From Thermoanaerobacterium xylanolyticum LX-11 (GTDB lineage Bacteria > Bacillota > Thermoanaerobacteria > Thermoanaerobacterales > Thermoanaerobacteraceae), in the NCBI RefSeq assembly GCF_000189775.2, contig NC_015555.1, forward strand, positions 507,001-571,000: DNA of 64,000 nucleotides, in the 5' to 3' direction. Within the stretch, counting starts at the first letter, position 1. Each line of letters opens with the position of its first letter. The notes under the pieces were generated by a model. It saw nothing but the letters and a program-made list of their open reading frames with translations, was not told where the DNA came from and ran no database searches. The translations under genes were made by a program, and so were the position numbers. Shown in pieces: positions 17,199-24,833 of the stretch.

Positions 17199-17381
17199 AT
17201 GAAACCCAAGGAATTAATAAAAATGCTTCAGAAAGAAGGATGAATAATAAAAAATCAGAGAGGCTCTCATGTACATATGATACATTCTTCAAAACCAGGC
17301 AAAATTCAAATTCCATATCACAACAAAGACTTAAAGCCTAAAACATTGAATTCAATCCTAAAGCAAGCAGGGTTAAAATAA
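17199..17381 (+). pseudogene. hicA: hicA toxin interrupted by an in-frame TGA
   Basis: Reading from ATG 17199 (GGAG 12 bases upstream) gives MKPKELIKMLQKEG, then TGA at 17241-17243, then IIKNQRGSHVHMIHSSKPG continuing in the same frame to ...SILKQAGLK and TAA at 17379. This is a full HicA mRNA-interferase of 60 codons in which the conserved Trp after the EG turn (normally EGW) has become TGA, a single-base change from TGG. The catalytic GSH histidine and the C-terminal SILKQAGL motif remain. As written the toxin would stop after 14 residues. No good internal start precedes the GSH motif. A sequencing error or stop read-through are alternatives. Confidence 0.85.
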
Positions 17382-17434
17382 AAAATTCTGTTTGCATAAA
17401 AGGATAACATAAAAAAATAAAAGGAGGTTTTGTT

Positions 17435-17851
17435 ATGGATAGATATATTTTCCCAGCTGTATTTGAGTCTGATGGAAACGGCGGTTATACTGTAACTTTT
17501 CCAGATTTTCCTGGATGCATAACTGAAGGTGATACACTTGATGAAGCATTATACATGGCTAAGGATGCTTTAGAGCTTTATATATACAATTTGGAAGAGG
17601 ATAACGAAACAATTCCAATACCAACAGCTCCAGAAAAGATAAAAGTTCCTGAAGGTGCTTTTGTAAATCTTATCGAGGTTTACATGCCTCCTGTTCGTGA
17701 TGAAATGGCCAATAAAAGTGTAAATAAAACAGTAACAATCCCACGATGGTTAAATGAGGCAGCAGAAAATGCAAACATAAACTTTTCACAAGTACTTCAA
17801 TATGCACTAAAAGAACAATTAAAAATAACAGATAGATATAAAGCACTCTAA
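17435..17851 (+). CDS. hicB: HicB-family antitoxin
   Basis: The start follows AAAGGAGG by 8 bases. 138 aa. Residues 1-70 are the HicB RNase-H-like fold (YIFPAVFESDGNGGYTVTFPDFPGC, then GDTLDEALYMAKDALELYI). Residues about 95-135 (VNKTVTIPRWLNEAAENANINFSQVLQYAL) are a ribbon-helix-helix DNA-binding tail. HicB neutralises HicA and represses the operon. Here the antitoxin is intact while the toxin upstream carries a stop codon, so HicB may persist as a solo repressor. It lies 53 bp after hicA. Confidence 0.9.
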   Translation: MDRYIFPAVFESDGNGGYTVTFPDFPGCITEGDTLDEALYMAKDALELYIYNLEEDNETIPIPTAPEKIKVPEGAFVNLIEVYMPPVRDEMANKSVNKTVTIPRWLNEAAENANINFSQVLQYALKEQLKITDRYKAL

Positions 17852-17864
17852 GAGGGGTGCGTTC

Positions 17865-17940
17865 TGGTGCGCCTGACAGGAATCGAACCTGCGACCTCCC
17901 GGTTCGGAGCCGAACGCTCTATCCACTGAGCTACAGGCGC
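17865..17940 (-). tRNA. tRNA-Arg (anticodon CCG)
   Basis: The minus strand folds as a complete cloverleaf: acceptor GCGCCTG/CAGGCGC, D-arm GCTC...GAGC, anticodon stem TTCGG/CCGGG around loop CTCCGAA (anticodon CCG, reading CGG), T-arm with GGTTCGAATCC. The CCA tail is encoded. The 76-base gene is a single transcription unit with its own promoter. Confidence 0.95.
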
Positions 17941-17957
17941 ACAAAACTTCATACTAC

Positions 17958-17987
17958 ATTATATCCTTTTTAAAAGGCATAAGTCAA
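17958..17987 (-). promoter_or_regulatory. Promoter of tRNA-Arg
   Basis: Minus strand TTGACT (17982-17987), 18-base spacer, TATAAT (17958-17963), ending about 17 bases before the tRNA 5' end. Good sigma-A match. Confidence 0.8.
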
Positions 17988-18007
17988 CCGTATTTGCTGA
18001 CAGAAAT

Positions 18008-18036
18008 TTGATATTTTCGCTATGTAGTGCTATAAT
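18008..18036 (+). promoter_or_regulatory. Sigma-A promoter of rplY/ctc
   Basis: TTGATA (18008-18013), 17-base spacer, TATAAT (18031-18036), about 43 bp before the rplY start. It is divergent from the tRNA-Arg promoter. Confidence 0.8.
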
Positions 18037-18078
18037 TAATTAAAAATTGAACAAAATAATTACGAAGGAGGAGAGACA

Positions 18079-18678
18079 ATGCAAAATGTCGAACTTGAAG
18101 CTGTATTGAGAACACCGGGTAAGAATGCGGCCCGCAAGCTGAAAGAAAAAGGCTACATTCCTGCCATACTGTACGGAAAAGGCATGGAGAGCATTCCGCT
18201 AGCTGTCGAAACCGGTAAGCTTCGCACAATAGTACAAAAACACGGCAGGAATGTCCTCCTCAATTTGATAGTTAACGGTGCTACGCATCAAGCAATACTG
18301 AAAGATGAACAAAAGGATGAATTGACTGGAAAGCTGATACATATAGATTTTCAGCGAGTGTCTATGAATGAGAAAGTTGAAGCAGCAGTACCGCTTAAAT
18401 TTGAAGGTGTAGGCGTTATTGAAAGCAAAGGTCTTTTAGTACAGCATCAGAAGTGGGAGCTTAATGTTGAGGCTCTGCCTACAGACATACCAGAAGAGAT
18501 TGTAGTAGATGTATCTAATTTAGATATAGGAGATACGATACTTGTAAAAGATGTAGTTGTTCCTGAAGGTGTTGAGAAGGTAGATGATTCTGACGAGGTT
18601 ATATTGACAGTAGTAGCACCAAAGAATGCTGATGTAGCAGCAGAGGAGTCTACTGAAGCGGCTTCAGAGGGTGAATAA
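18079..18678 (+). CDS. rplY: 50S ribosomal protein L25/general stress protein Ctc
   Basis: The start is 7 bases after AAGGAGG. The 199-residue protein has the L25 5S-rRNA-binding domain at residues 1-90 (ELEAVLRTPGKNAARKLKEKG, AILYGKGMESIPLAV) followed by the CTC-type C-terminal beta domain (about 95-180). An acidic Glu/Ala tail resembles long L25/Ctc proteins of Firmicutes. It binds 5S rRNA in the large subunit and in Bacillus is stress-induced. It is monocistronic, with a consensus promoter upstream and a strong hairpin downstream. Confidence 0.95.
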   Translation: MQNVELEAVLRTPGKNAARKLKEKGYIPAILYGKGMESIPLAVETGKLRTIVQKHGRNVLLNLIVNGATHQAILKDEQKDELTGKLIHIDFQRVSMNEKVEAAVPLKFEGVGVIESKGLLVQHQKWELNVEALPTDIPEEIVVDVSNLDIGDTILVKDVVVPEGVEKVDDSDEVILTVVAPKNADVAAEESTEAASEGE

Positions 18679-18692
18679 GAATATTTGAGAAA

Positions 18693-18721
18693 ATTAAAAG
18701 GAGCATTTTGCTCCTTTTAAT
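18693..18721. terminator. Bidirectional terminator between rplY and lysA
   Basis: Perfect 13-bp inverted repeat, 18693-18705 (ATTAAAAGGAGCA) and 18709-18721 (TGCTCCTTTTAAT), with a 3-base TTT loop. It overlaps the lysA stop, so it serves both convergent genes. Confidence 0.85.
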
Positions 18722-20054
18722 AGTTTATGATCTTTTTGTTTTCACTTAAAAGTCTCTCTGGTATTACATCATTTTTGATTAAGTCATCATAAGTTTCTCT
18801 GGCTACTATTAAATCTGATTCACCGTTATTTAGAAGTACAGCAGCAGGTCGAGGGAGGCGGTTGTAATTGCTTGCCATTGAGTAATTGTAAGCGCCTGTA
18901 CACGTTACGGCTATTATATCGCCACTTTCAAGCTGTGGTAAATCTATGTCCCATATAAGCATGTCACCAGATTCACAACATTTCCCTGCAATAGAAACTT
19001 TCTCAAGGTTTATTTTGCGAGCTTTGTTGGCCACAATTGCATTGTATTTTGCACCGTACAAAGCTGTACGTATATTGTCAGCCATTCCGCCGTCAACTGA
19101 GACGTACTTTCTTACGCCAGGAATGTTTTTTATCGCTCCAACAGTGTAAAGCGTAGTGCCTGCATTGCCAATTATAGAGCGACCTGGCTCTACTATTATG
19201 TTGGGCCTTTTTATATTTAATTCCTTTGAAAATTCTTCAACTGTCTTCATTATCTCGCTTGCTATTAATTCTATAGGTTGTGGGTCATCTTCTTCAACGT
19301 AAGCTATTCCAAATCCACCGCCTAAATCCAGATTTTCGACTTCCCAACCTGTAGTGTCTTTTACTTTTTTAAGGAAGTTCATCATTATATCTATTTCTGC
19401 CTTATACGAATCGTAGCTGAAAATCTGTGAACCTATATGGCAGTGTAAACCAGTTAGATTTACATTATCCAGCGTCAAGGCGTACTTTATGGCGTCGAGG
19501 GCATCGCCATTAAAAAGAGGGAATCCAAACTTAGAGTCTATTTGACCAGTTTTAATGTATTCGTGTGTATGGGCTTCTACACCAGGTGAAATTCTTAAGT
19601 AAATGTTGGGTTTTTTGCCCATCTTTAAAGCCAGTTCATTTAGCATATTGAGTTCAAACCAATTGTCGACTATGATGCAGCCTATGTTGTATTCCAATGC
19701 CATCGTTAGCTCGTCTATTGATTTGTTGTTACCGTGGAAGTATATATTTTGGACAGGAAAATCGGCTTTTAGTGCTGTATAGAGTTCACCTCCGGATACT
19801 ACGTCTAATCCTAAATTTTCTTCTTCTATGATTTTACATATGGCTGTTGTCATAAATGCCTTACTGGCATAAATCACTTCATTTCCTGGATAATTTTTCT
19901 TAAAACCGTTGTAGAAGGAACGGCAATTTTCTCTTAATAGCTCTTCATCTATAACGTAAAGGGGAGTACCGTATTGCTTTGCTATCTTTACGGTATCGCA
20001 CCCAGCAATTTCTAAATGACCTTTTGAATTTATGCGCATGTTCTTTTGAAACAC
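18717..20054 (-). CDS. lysA: Diaminopimelate decarboxylase
   Basis: GTG start after GGAGATGA. 445 aa, fold-type III PLP enzyme: VIYASKAFMT supplies the PLP lysine near 65, HCHIGSQIF near 210, DLGGGFGIAY near 250, EPGRSIIGNAGT near 295, CCESGDML near 355 (active-site Cys from the partner subunit), and GAYNYSMASNYNR near the C-terminus. It decarboxylates meso-diaminopimelate to lysine, the last step of lysine synthesis, in the cytoplasm. It stands alone behind a lysine riboswitch, which fits feedback control by its product. Confidence 0.96.
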   Translation of the reverse strand: MFQKNMRINSKGHLEIAGCDTVKIAKQYGTPLYVIDEELLRENCRSFYNGFKKNYPGNEVIYASKAFMTTAICKIIEEENLGLDVVSGGELYTALKADFPVQNIYFHGNNKSIDELTMALEYNIGCIIVDNWFELNMLNELALKMGKKPNIYLRISPGVEAHTHEYIKTGQIDSKFGFPLFNGDALDAIKYALTLDNVNLTGLHCHIGSQIFSYDSYKAEIDIMMNFLKKVKDTTGWEVENLDLGGGFGIAYVEEDDPQPIELIASEIMKTVEEFSKELNIKRPNIIVEPGRSIIGNAGTTLYTVGAIKNIPGVRKYVSVDGGMADNIRTALYGAKYNAIVANKARKINLEKVSIAGKCCESGDMLIWDIDLPQLESGDIIAVTCTGAYNYSMASNYNRLPRPAAVLLNNGESDLIVARETYDDLIKNDVIPERLLSENKKIINY

Positions 20055-20107
20055 AAAATCATCTCCATCACTTTATTAATTTAAAATATCAAAATCAATG
20101 TATAAAT

Positions 20108-20137
20108 AAAAACAGCTAAGGTATTTTCTTTAGCTGT
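20108..20137 (-). terminator. Riboswitch-controlled terminator of the lysA leader
   Basis: Minus strand ACAGCTAA / TTAGCTGT (20130-20137 and 20112-20119, 10-base loop) followed by TTTTTATTT. A competing antiterminator is visible: AGGTATTTC (about 20154-20162) can pair with GAAAATACCT (about 20119-20128), disrupting the terminator. In the lysine-bound state the aptamer's P1 stem should leave the terminator free to form. Confidence 0.75.
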
Positions 20138-20151
20138 GCTTTAATAGACAT
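20116..20151 (-). CDS. Short upstream ORF in the lysA leader (MSIKAQLKKIP)
   Basis: An 11-residue ORF, ATG at 20151 to TAG at 20116-20118, sits behind a consensus AAAGGAGG at good spacing, between the lysine aptamer and lysA. Three of its eleven codons are Lys AAA/AAG. It runs across the 5' arm and loop of the terminator hairpin, so a translating ribosome would prevent terminator folding. Its ribosome site also forms part of the putative antiterminator. Whether it is translated cannot be seen from sequence. Confidence 0.45.
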   Translation of the reverse strand: MSIKAQLKKIP

Positions 20152-20174
20152 AGAAATACCTCCTTTCCCTTAGC

Positions 20175-20359
20175 GAGATAGCTCATCACAAATAGTCCGG
20201 GTTAACTACTTGTGACAGTCCTATACATCTTATGCATAGGCCCAGCTATGTAGATATTAAGGTATCTACACGCTTCGGCGGATTTATCCCTTTCACATGC
20301 AATCATCGACTCCTTAAAGCCTAATGCATGTTACTCTTGATGCCCCGCTCCTCTACCTC
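20175..20359 (-). ncRNA. Lysine riboswitch (L-box) aptamer
   Basis: Read on the minus strand, the leader shows the L-box core in order: GAGGTAGAGG, GCATCAAGAGTAAC, GTGAAAGGG, CCGCCGAAG, a TAGATA/TATCTA stem, AGCTGGG, AGGACTGTCAC, and GAGCTATCTCG. P1 pairs GAGGTAG (20353-20359) with CTATCTC (20175-20181). The pattern closely follows the Bacillus subtilis lysC leader that I know. It lies directly upstream of lysA and before a terminator, so it should switch off lysA when lysine is abundant. Confidence 0.93.
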
Positions 20360-20380
20360 ACCTTCAAGGAAGATGAGGTA
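20354..20380 (-). promoter_or_regulatory. 12-bp hairpin competing with riboswitch stem P1
   Basis: On the minus strand TACCTCATCTTC (20369-20380) can pair with GAAGGTGAGGTA (20354-20365), a 12-bp stem with one G-U and a 3-base loop. Its 3' arm contains the 5' strand of the riboswitch P1 helix, so the two structures are mutually exclusive. This is not a standard L-box element. Confidence 0.55.
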
Positions 20381-20402
20381 CATAGTATTTATTTTTTTTA
20401 AT

Positions 20403-20431
20403 ATGATACCATTAAAAACTTAATGTGTCAA
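20403..20431 (-). promoter_or_regulatory. Promoter of the lysA leader
   Basis: Minus strand TTGACA (20426-20431), 17-base spacer, TATCAT (20403-20408). Transcription should begin about 20 bp before the extra hairpin, so the leader includes the hairpin and the whole aptamer. Confidence 0.85.
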
Positions 20432-20487
20432 CATATTTATAAATCTTTAGGGAATAATCAATAATGAGACTTTCAAGGGGTGATGTT

Positions 20488-20943
20488 ATGCAGTGGTTGA
20501 TGACTTTTATAGCATCTTGGGTAATTTTCATCTTGCTTATTGATTTAAAACAGATAAAGTATACGATATGGGCAGGACTGTTAGCTGCTATCTGTCAGTT
20601 AATAATTGATAATATGGCGTTTCACTTAAAATTGTACGATTTTAGGTACGACATTTTAAAGATTTTCAATTCATCATTCTTTTTTACATTTGGCGCACCA
20701 TTTACGATAGGCATATTATACGCCCAGACTTATCCGGAGAATAGAATATTGAGGCTTATAAATGTCTTTGTATCTACTGCTTTGTTTTTTGGGTTAGAGT
20801 TCGCATTAAAGCTGTCTGGAGCACTTAAATATATACATTGGCATTATTTTTACAGCATTACGATAGACGTTTTGGCATTGATGTCTTTAGGTAATTTAAT
20901 TACGATATTTAAGTTAGCGCCGTGGATGAGAAGTGAAAGATAG
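20488..20943 (+). CDS. Membrane protein, CBO0543-like
   Basis: Start MQWLMTFIASW follows GGGGTGAT; the frame opens eight codons earlier without a ribosome site. 151 aa with four to five hydrophobic helices (about 3-18, 22-38, 55-75, 85-105, 118-140). The tryptophan-containing start, the WVIFILLIDLKQIKYTIWAG segment and a conserved Asp in IDNMAFHLKLYDF resemble the CBO0543 family of clostridial/bacillar membrane proteins. Function is not known. It may be co-transcribed with the 29-codon ORF that starts 17 bp later. Confidence 0.65.
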   Translation: MQWLMTFIASWVIFILLIDLKQIKYTIWAGLLAAICQLIIDNMAFHLKLYDFRYDILKIFNSSFFFTFGAPFTIGILYAQTYPENRILRLINVFVSTALFFGLEFALKLSGALKYIHWHYFYSITIDVLALMSLGNLITIFKLAPWMRSER

Positions 20944-20960
20944 CTGAATGGGGGATAAGT

Positions 20961-21050
20961 ATGCTTAAATTTATCTTAATTGTTTCTATAGATTCAATAC
21001 TTGTTTACATGTGGTTTAGATATTTAGACAGATTAAGAAAAAGTGGATGA
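20961..21050 (+). CDS. Single-pass membrane miniprotein (29 aa)
   Basis: ATG at 20961 is preceded by GGGGGAT at about 6 bases. The peptide starts MLKFILIVSIDSILVYMWF, one hydrophobic helix, and ends with a basic tail RYLDRLRKSG. It follows the CBO0543-like gene by 17 bp. The ribosome site and amphipathic layout support a real small protein. With 30 codons, chance cannot be excluded. Function unknown. Confidence 0.5.
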   Translation: MLKFILIVSIDSILVYMWFRYLDRLRKSG

Positions 21051-21097
21051 TTAATAATGTACAAAAAAACAATGTAAATATCATAGGTATTGTATAT

Positions 21098-21125
21098 TTG
21101 AAATACTGAAAAATAATATTATAAT
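21098..21125 (+). promoter_or_regulatory. Promoter of the UgpC/MsmX-type ATPase gene
   Basis: TTGAAA (21098-21103), 16-base spacer, TATAAT (21120-21125), about 43 bp before the start codon. Confidence 0.65.
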
Positions 21126-21167
21126 ATAAGTATCAAACGTTTACCATTTTAAGGGGGATATCGAAAG

Positions 21168-22283
21168 ATGGCTGATGTTATTCTTAAGCATGTATACAAA
21201 ACATATCAGGGTGGAGTGACGGCTGTTAAAGATTTCAACTTGGAGATTAAAGACAAAGAATTTATAGTCTTAGTCGGACCATCTGGATGCGGTAAATCTA
21301 CTACATTGAGGATGGTTGCTGGTCTTGAGGAGATAAGTCAAGGAGAGTTATATATTGACGGGAAATTAGTAAATGATGTTCCACCAAAGGACAGAGATAT
21401 AGCGATGGTGTTCCAGAACTATGCTCTGTACCCACACATGACAGTCTATGACAACATGGCTTTCGGCTTAAAGCTTAGAAAAGTGCCAAGGGCAGAAATA
21501 GACCAAAAAGTAAAGGAAGCAGCCAGGATACTTGGCATAGAAGATTATTTAAAGAGAAAGCCAAAGGCATTGTCAGGTGGACAAAGGCAGAGGGTTGCTT
21601 TAGGACGTGCTATAGTTCGTAATCCTAAGGTGTTCCTCATGGATGAGCCTCTTTCAAACTTGGATGCAAAGCTTAGGGTTCAGATGAGGACAGAGATTGC
21701 AAAGCTTCATGACAGATTGCAGACGACATTTATATACGTAACACACGATCAGACAGAGGCTATGACGATGGGATCAAGAATAGTCGTCATGAAAGATGGC
21801 GTTATACAGCAGGTAGATAAGCCACAAGTAATATATGAGCATCCTGATAATTTGTTTGTTGCAGGTTTCATTGGAAGTCCACAGATGAATTTCATAGATG
21901 CAAGGCTTGAAAGCGAAAATGGAAAAGTTTATGCATCTTTCAAAGGCTTTAAAGTTGTGGTTCCGGATGGAATCGTAAAGAGGTTAAAAGATGAAAGCTA
22001 TATAGGCAAAGAAGTTGTATTAGGCATAAGGCCAGAAGATCTGCATGACGAGGAAGTTTTCCTTGAAGCATATCCAGATAGCGTGATTGAGACTAAAGTA
22101 GATGTTACAGAGCTTATGGGTTCTGAAACATATCTCTACCTCGATTTGCAAGGACAGCCGCTTACAGCGAGAGTTGATCCAAGATCGACAGCAAAAGCTG
22201 GCGATATAATCAAAATCGGTCTTGATACGAATAAACTCCATCTGTTTGACAAGCAGACAGAGCAGACGATATTAAATAGATAA
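21168..22283 (+). CDS. Carbohydrate ABC importer ATPase, MsmX/UgpC type
   Basis: 371 aa, start 10 bases after GGGGGAT. Walker A GPSGCGKST near 38, Q-loop FQNYALYPHMTV near 83, signature LSGGQRQRVALGRAI near 135, Walker B VFLMDEPLSNLD near 155, His in VTHDQTEAM near 192. The C-terminal third (about 235-371) holds the TOBE-like regulatory domain with FIGSPQMNFIDARL and GIRPEDLHDEEV, as in MalK/UgpC/MsmX. These ATPases energise several sugar importers whose operons lack their own ATPase. Here it is monocistronic, with its own promoter and a strong terminator, the usual setting for a shared ATPase. Confidence 0.92.
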   Translation: MADVILKHVYKTYQGGVTAVKDFNLEIKDKEFIVLVGPSGCGKSTTLRMVAGLEEISQGELYIDGKLVNDVPPKDRDIAMVFQNYALYPHMTVYDNMAFGLKLRKVPRAEIDQKVKEAARILGIEDYLKRKPKALSGGQRQRVALGRAIVRNPKVFLMDEPLSNLDAKLRVQMRTEIAKLHDRLQTTFIYVTHDQTEAMTMGSRIVVMKDGVIQQVDKPQVIYEHPDNLFVAGFIGSPQMNFIDARLESENGKVYASFKGFKVVVPDGIVKRLKDESYIGKEVVLGIRPEDLHDEEVFLEAYPDSVIETKVDVTELMGSETYLYLDLQGQPLTARVDPRSTAKAGDIIKIGLDTNKLHLFDKQTEQTILNR

Positions 22284-22287
22284 AACA

Positions 22288-22328
22288 ATAAAACCCATAG
22301 GGAAGATTATTCTTCCTATGGGTTTTAT
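22288..22328. terminator. Strong bidirectional terminator
   Basis: 18-19-base arms (22288-22306 and 22311-22328) read ATAAAACCCATAGG-(G)AAGA against TCTTCCTATGGGTTTTAT, with one bulged G and a 4-base loop. T-runs on both strands. It separates the convergent ATPase gene and glutamate synthase operon. Confidence 0.88.
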
Positions 22329-23060
22329 TTATGCATACAGCTTTCCGTAAGGCCTATGACCTGCAGGATGAAGCTTTATAAACTTGTGATTCATTATTTT
22401 ATCGTAGTCGTACTTGAAATACGATGAAAAGTTTTTGATGTATTTGCTTATTTCCTTTAAATCATCTTCTGTTGCTTCTTCTTTTATGACTTCTTTTCCA
22501 AGCTTGTAATCTTCTACGTCATTGCACCTTAAATATATGACACCGCCGTGCATTCCAGTCCCGCAGTATTCACCAACGATATCTTTCTTGTTGCTTAAAT
22601 TTAACACTATCATGCATCCACCTGCCATGTATTCACCGAAGAAGTCTCCAGGCGTTCCACCTATTACAACTACTGGAACTTTGTCGTTGTACTGTTTCAT
22701 GTGGATACCTACTCTGTATCCGGCATCGCTTTTTATATACATGGAGCCGCCTCTCATGCCGTATCCAACAACATCTCCAACATGACCGTGGACTATTATG
22801 CTTCCATCGTTCATGGTGTTTCCAATGGCGTCTTGACCATTGCCAAACACTTCAATAGTCAATCCGTCCATAAATGCAGCTAAGTCATTTCCTGGCGTAC
22901 CTTCTATGTTTATTTTGGTACTACCATTCAAGTTATCTCCTATATACCTTTGTCCGTTCACATTTTTTAAATTTATCACATCTTCTCCTGAATTGACTAA
23001 TTCTTTTATCATTTCGTTTAAGTCTTTATAATGCATGTCTTTTGCATCGATTGTCTTCAC
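22329..23060 (-). CDS. Glutamate synthase GXGXG (alpha-subunit domain 3) protein
   Basis: I choose GTG at 23060, one base after the preceding stop and about 8 bases after GGAGGTG; longer frames overlap the upstream gene without a ribosome site. 243 aa. The core (about 60-190) is the right-handed GXGXG beta-helix of GltB: DGLTIEVFGNGQDAIGNTM, GHVGDVVGYGMRGGSMYI, GGTPGDFFGEYMAGG, and YCGTGMHGGVIYL. In ordinary bacteria this is the C-terminal part of the large GltB chain; here it is a separate subunit, as in archaeal-type split enzymes. It is the last gene of the operon. Confidence 0.92.
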   Translation of the reverse strand: MKTIDAKDMHYKDLNEMIKELVNSGEDVINLKNVNGQRYIGDNLNGSTKINIEGTPGNDLAAFMDGLTIEVFGNGQDAIGNTMNDGSIIVHGHVGDVVGYGMRGGSMYIKSDAGYRVGIHMKQYNDKVPVVVIGGTPGDFFGEYMAGGCMIVLNLSNKKDIVGEYCGTGMHGGVIYLRCNDVEDYKLGKEVIKEEATEDDLKEISKYIKNFSSYFKYDYDKIMNHKFIKLHPAGHRPYGKLYA

Positions 23061-23061
23061 A

Positions 23062-24327
23062 TTAATGCACCTCCAGATCCAACATTTTGGATTTACGTAA
23101 GTCTTTAGGGAAATACACGTATCCGAAATCATCTTTCATAAGATGATCTTTAAATGGGGAAACATCTATTCTGTCTCTTATTAGTCCTGTATATATTCCT
23201 GCTCTATCAACATCGTTTATCAGTATGAAGCCTAAAATATTGTTACCTTTAAGCACAATTTTTTTATAAGAGTTTTTGTCATAATCAGCTTTTGTTATCA
23301 CATCATAAGAGCTATCTGGAGGATTTATGATTCCGGCTGTAATGATGTAAGTATCTTTGTAGCCTATGGAATTCATTGGGAATGTACCTTTTGTGGTACT
23401 TTCAACGCCTACCATGTTTAAACCAGCAATCTCTCCTTGCATGTAGGCACTGGGCCATATAGGCACGACTCTGTTTGAATCGATAAGCATATCGTATCCT
23501 TCAGCCACATCTCCAGCAGCGTATACATCGTCAAGGTTAGTCTTCATATGTTTATCTACCAATATACCGCGATTGACTTTTATGGATGTTCCTTTTGTAA
23601 CATCTGTATTTGGAGTCACGCCTATTGCAAATATGAGATGATCGGCAGCCAATGTTTCACCATTTTTCAAATGGACTTCTTTTACATAGTCGTCACCTAT
23701 AATTTCGTCTACTGTTGTATTTAACTTAATCTTTATACCGTCGTTTGTAAGCCTTTTTGTTACTATAGATGCGGATTCATTATCAAGGATAGTGCTTAAA
23801 ATCCTATCGGCAAGCTCAACGATGGTGACATCTGCACCTAATTCGTGAAGTCCTTCCGCGGCTTTGAACCCTATCAGTCCGCCCCCGACGATGACTACTT
23901 TTGAGTTTGGCCTGATATTTGATTTTAAGCTTTTTGCTTCGTCAAGTTTTATAAATGTCTGAATGTTTTTCTTTTCAAGTCCGCTTATTGGAGGGACGAA
24001 GGGTTTGCCACCTGTTGCTATAAGCAGTTTATCGTATGATACAGAATCGCCATTTTCAAGCATTACATTTTTCTTGTTTTCATCAATGGATACTGCTTTT
24101 ACACCAAGAATGGTTTTTACATTGTTTTTTTGGTAAAAGTCCTTGTCTCTGTAAGCCATTTTTTCTTCTGTAACTGTCCCTGCAAGGTAGTACGATATTA
24201 AAGGTCTTGAATACACGTGGTATTTTTCATCAGATATGACGGTTATATTTGACGCTTTGTCGTACTTTCTGATGGCTTCCACTGCCCCAACCATTGCAGC
24301 GGAGTTTCCGATTATTACTATATTCAT
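23062..24327 (-). CDS. NAD(P)/FAD-dependent oxidoreductase of the split glutamate synthase
   Basis: 421 aa, ATG directly after the upstream stop and behind AAGGAGG. FAD motif IVIIGNSAAMVGAVEAI at the N-terminus (a GxSxA variant of GxGxxG), second dinucleotide-binding motif VVIVGGGLIGFKAAEGL near 145, and YAAGDVAEGYDM near 265. The overall layout is that of the NirB/rubredoxin-reductase-like pyridine nucleotide-disulfide oxidoreductase family. In this operon it most likely passes electrons from NAD(P)H through the Fe-S subunit to the synthase, replacing GltD (inference from context). Confidence 0.88.
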   Translation of the reverse strand: MNIVIIGNSAAMVGAVEAIRKYDKASNITVISDEKYHVYSRPLISYYLAGTVTEEKMAYRDKDFYQKNNVKTILGVKAVSIDENKKNVMLENGDSVSYDKLLIATGGKPFVPPISGLEKKNIQTFIKLDEAKSLKSNIRPNSKVVIVGGGLIGFKAAEGLHELGADVTIVELADRILSTILDNESASIVTKRLTNDGIKIKLNTTVDEIIGDDYVKEVHLKNGETLAADHLIFAIGVTPNTDVTKGTSIKVNRGILVDKHMKTNLDDVYAAGDVAEGYDMLIDSNRVVPIWPSAYMQGEIAGLNMVGVESTTKGTFPMNSIGYKDTYIITAGIINPPDSSYDVITKADYDKNSYKKIVLKGNNILGFILINDVDRAGIYTGLIRDRIDVSPFKDHLMKDDFGYVYFPKDLRKSKMLDLEVH

Positions 24328-24771
24328 CTAAATACCTCCTTCTGAAAAAACAAGAGCTTCGTTAGGACAGTTTTTTACACAGGCAGGCTCACCAGCTTCT
24401 GCACATAGATCGCACTTTGAAGCAATTTTATTGTTTGTGTCTCTTACGATTGCTCCAAATCCACATACGAGGACACATGTCCAGCATCCTACACACTTAT
24501 CGGTATCGCAAGTTACAACACCTGTTACAGGATCTTTTTGCATTGCACCTGTTATACAAGCCTTTACACAGGGAGCATCATCACAGTGTCTGCACTGCAG
24601 CGAGAAGGATAATGGACGATTTTCTTCTACAACGATTCTTGGAGCTGGACGGTTACTGTCGAGTTTGTATGCCTTCAAAACATCTTTGTACTTGGAGTGG
24701 GATGTTATACAGTATACCTCGCAAAGTTTGCATCCGACGCAAACTTCTTCCTTGGCATAAACCTTCTTCAT
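24328..24771 (-). CDS. Four-cluster ferredoxin subunit (HycB/CooF-like)
   Basis: Start MKKVYAKEEVCVGC is preceded by AAAGGAT; six earlier codons lack a ribosome site. 147 aa with four cysteine groups typical of 4[4Fe-4S] electron carriers: CVGCKLCEVYC, CRHCDDAPCVKAC, CVGCWTCVLVC, and CDLCAEAGEPACVKNC. No signal peptide, so cytoplasmic. It sits between the synthase and oxidoreductase genes and probably shuttles electrons between them. Its stop abuts the oxidoreductase ATG. Confidence 0.92.
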   Translation of the reverse strand: MKKVYAKEEVCVGCKLCEVYCITSHSKYKDVLKAYKLDSNRPAPRIVVEENRPLSFSLQCRHCDDAPCVKACITGAMQKDPVTGVVTCDTDKCVGCWTCVLVCGFGAIVRDTNNKIASKCDLCAEAGEPACVKNCPNEALVFSEGGI

Positions 24772-24833
24772 ATATTTCAATCCTTTCATTCAATATGATA
24801 GATTAATAGTTAATAAAGTAATATTAAAAGATT

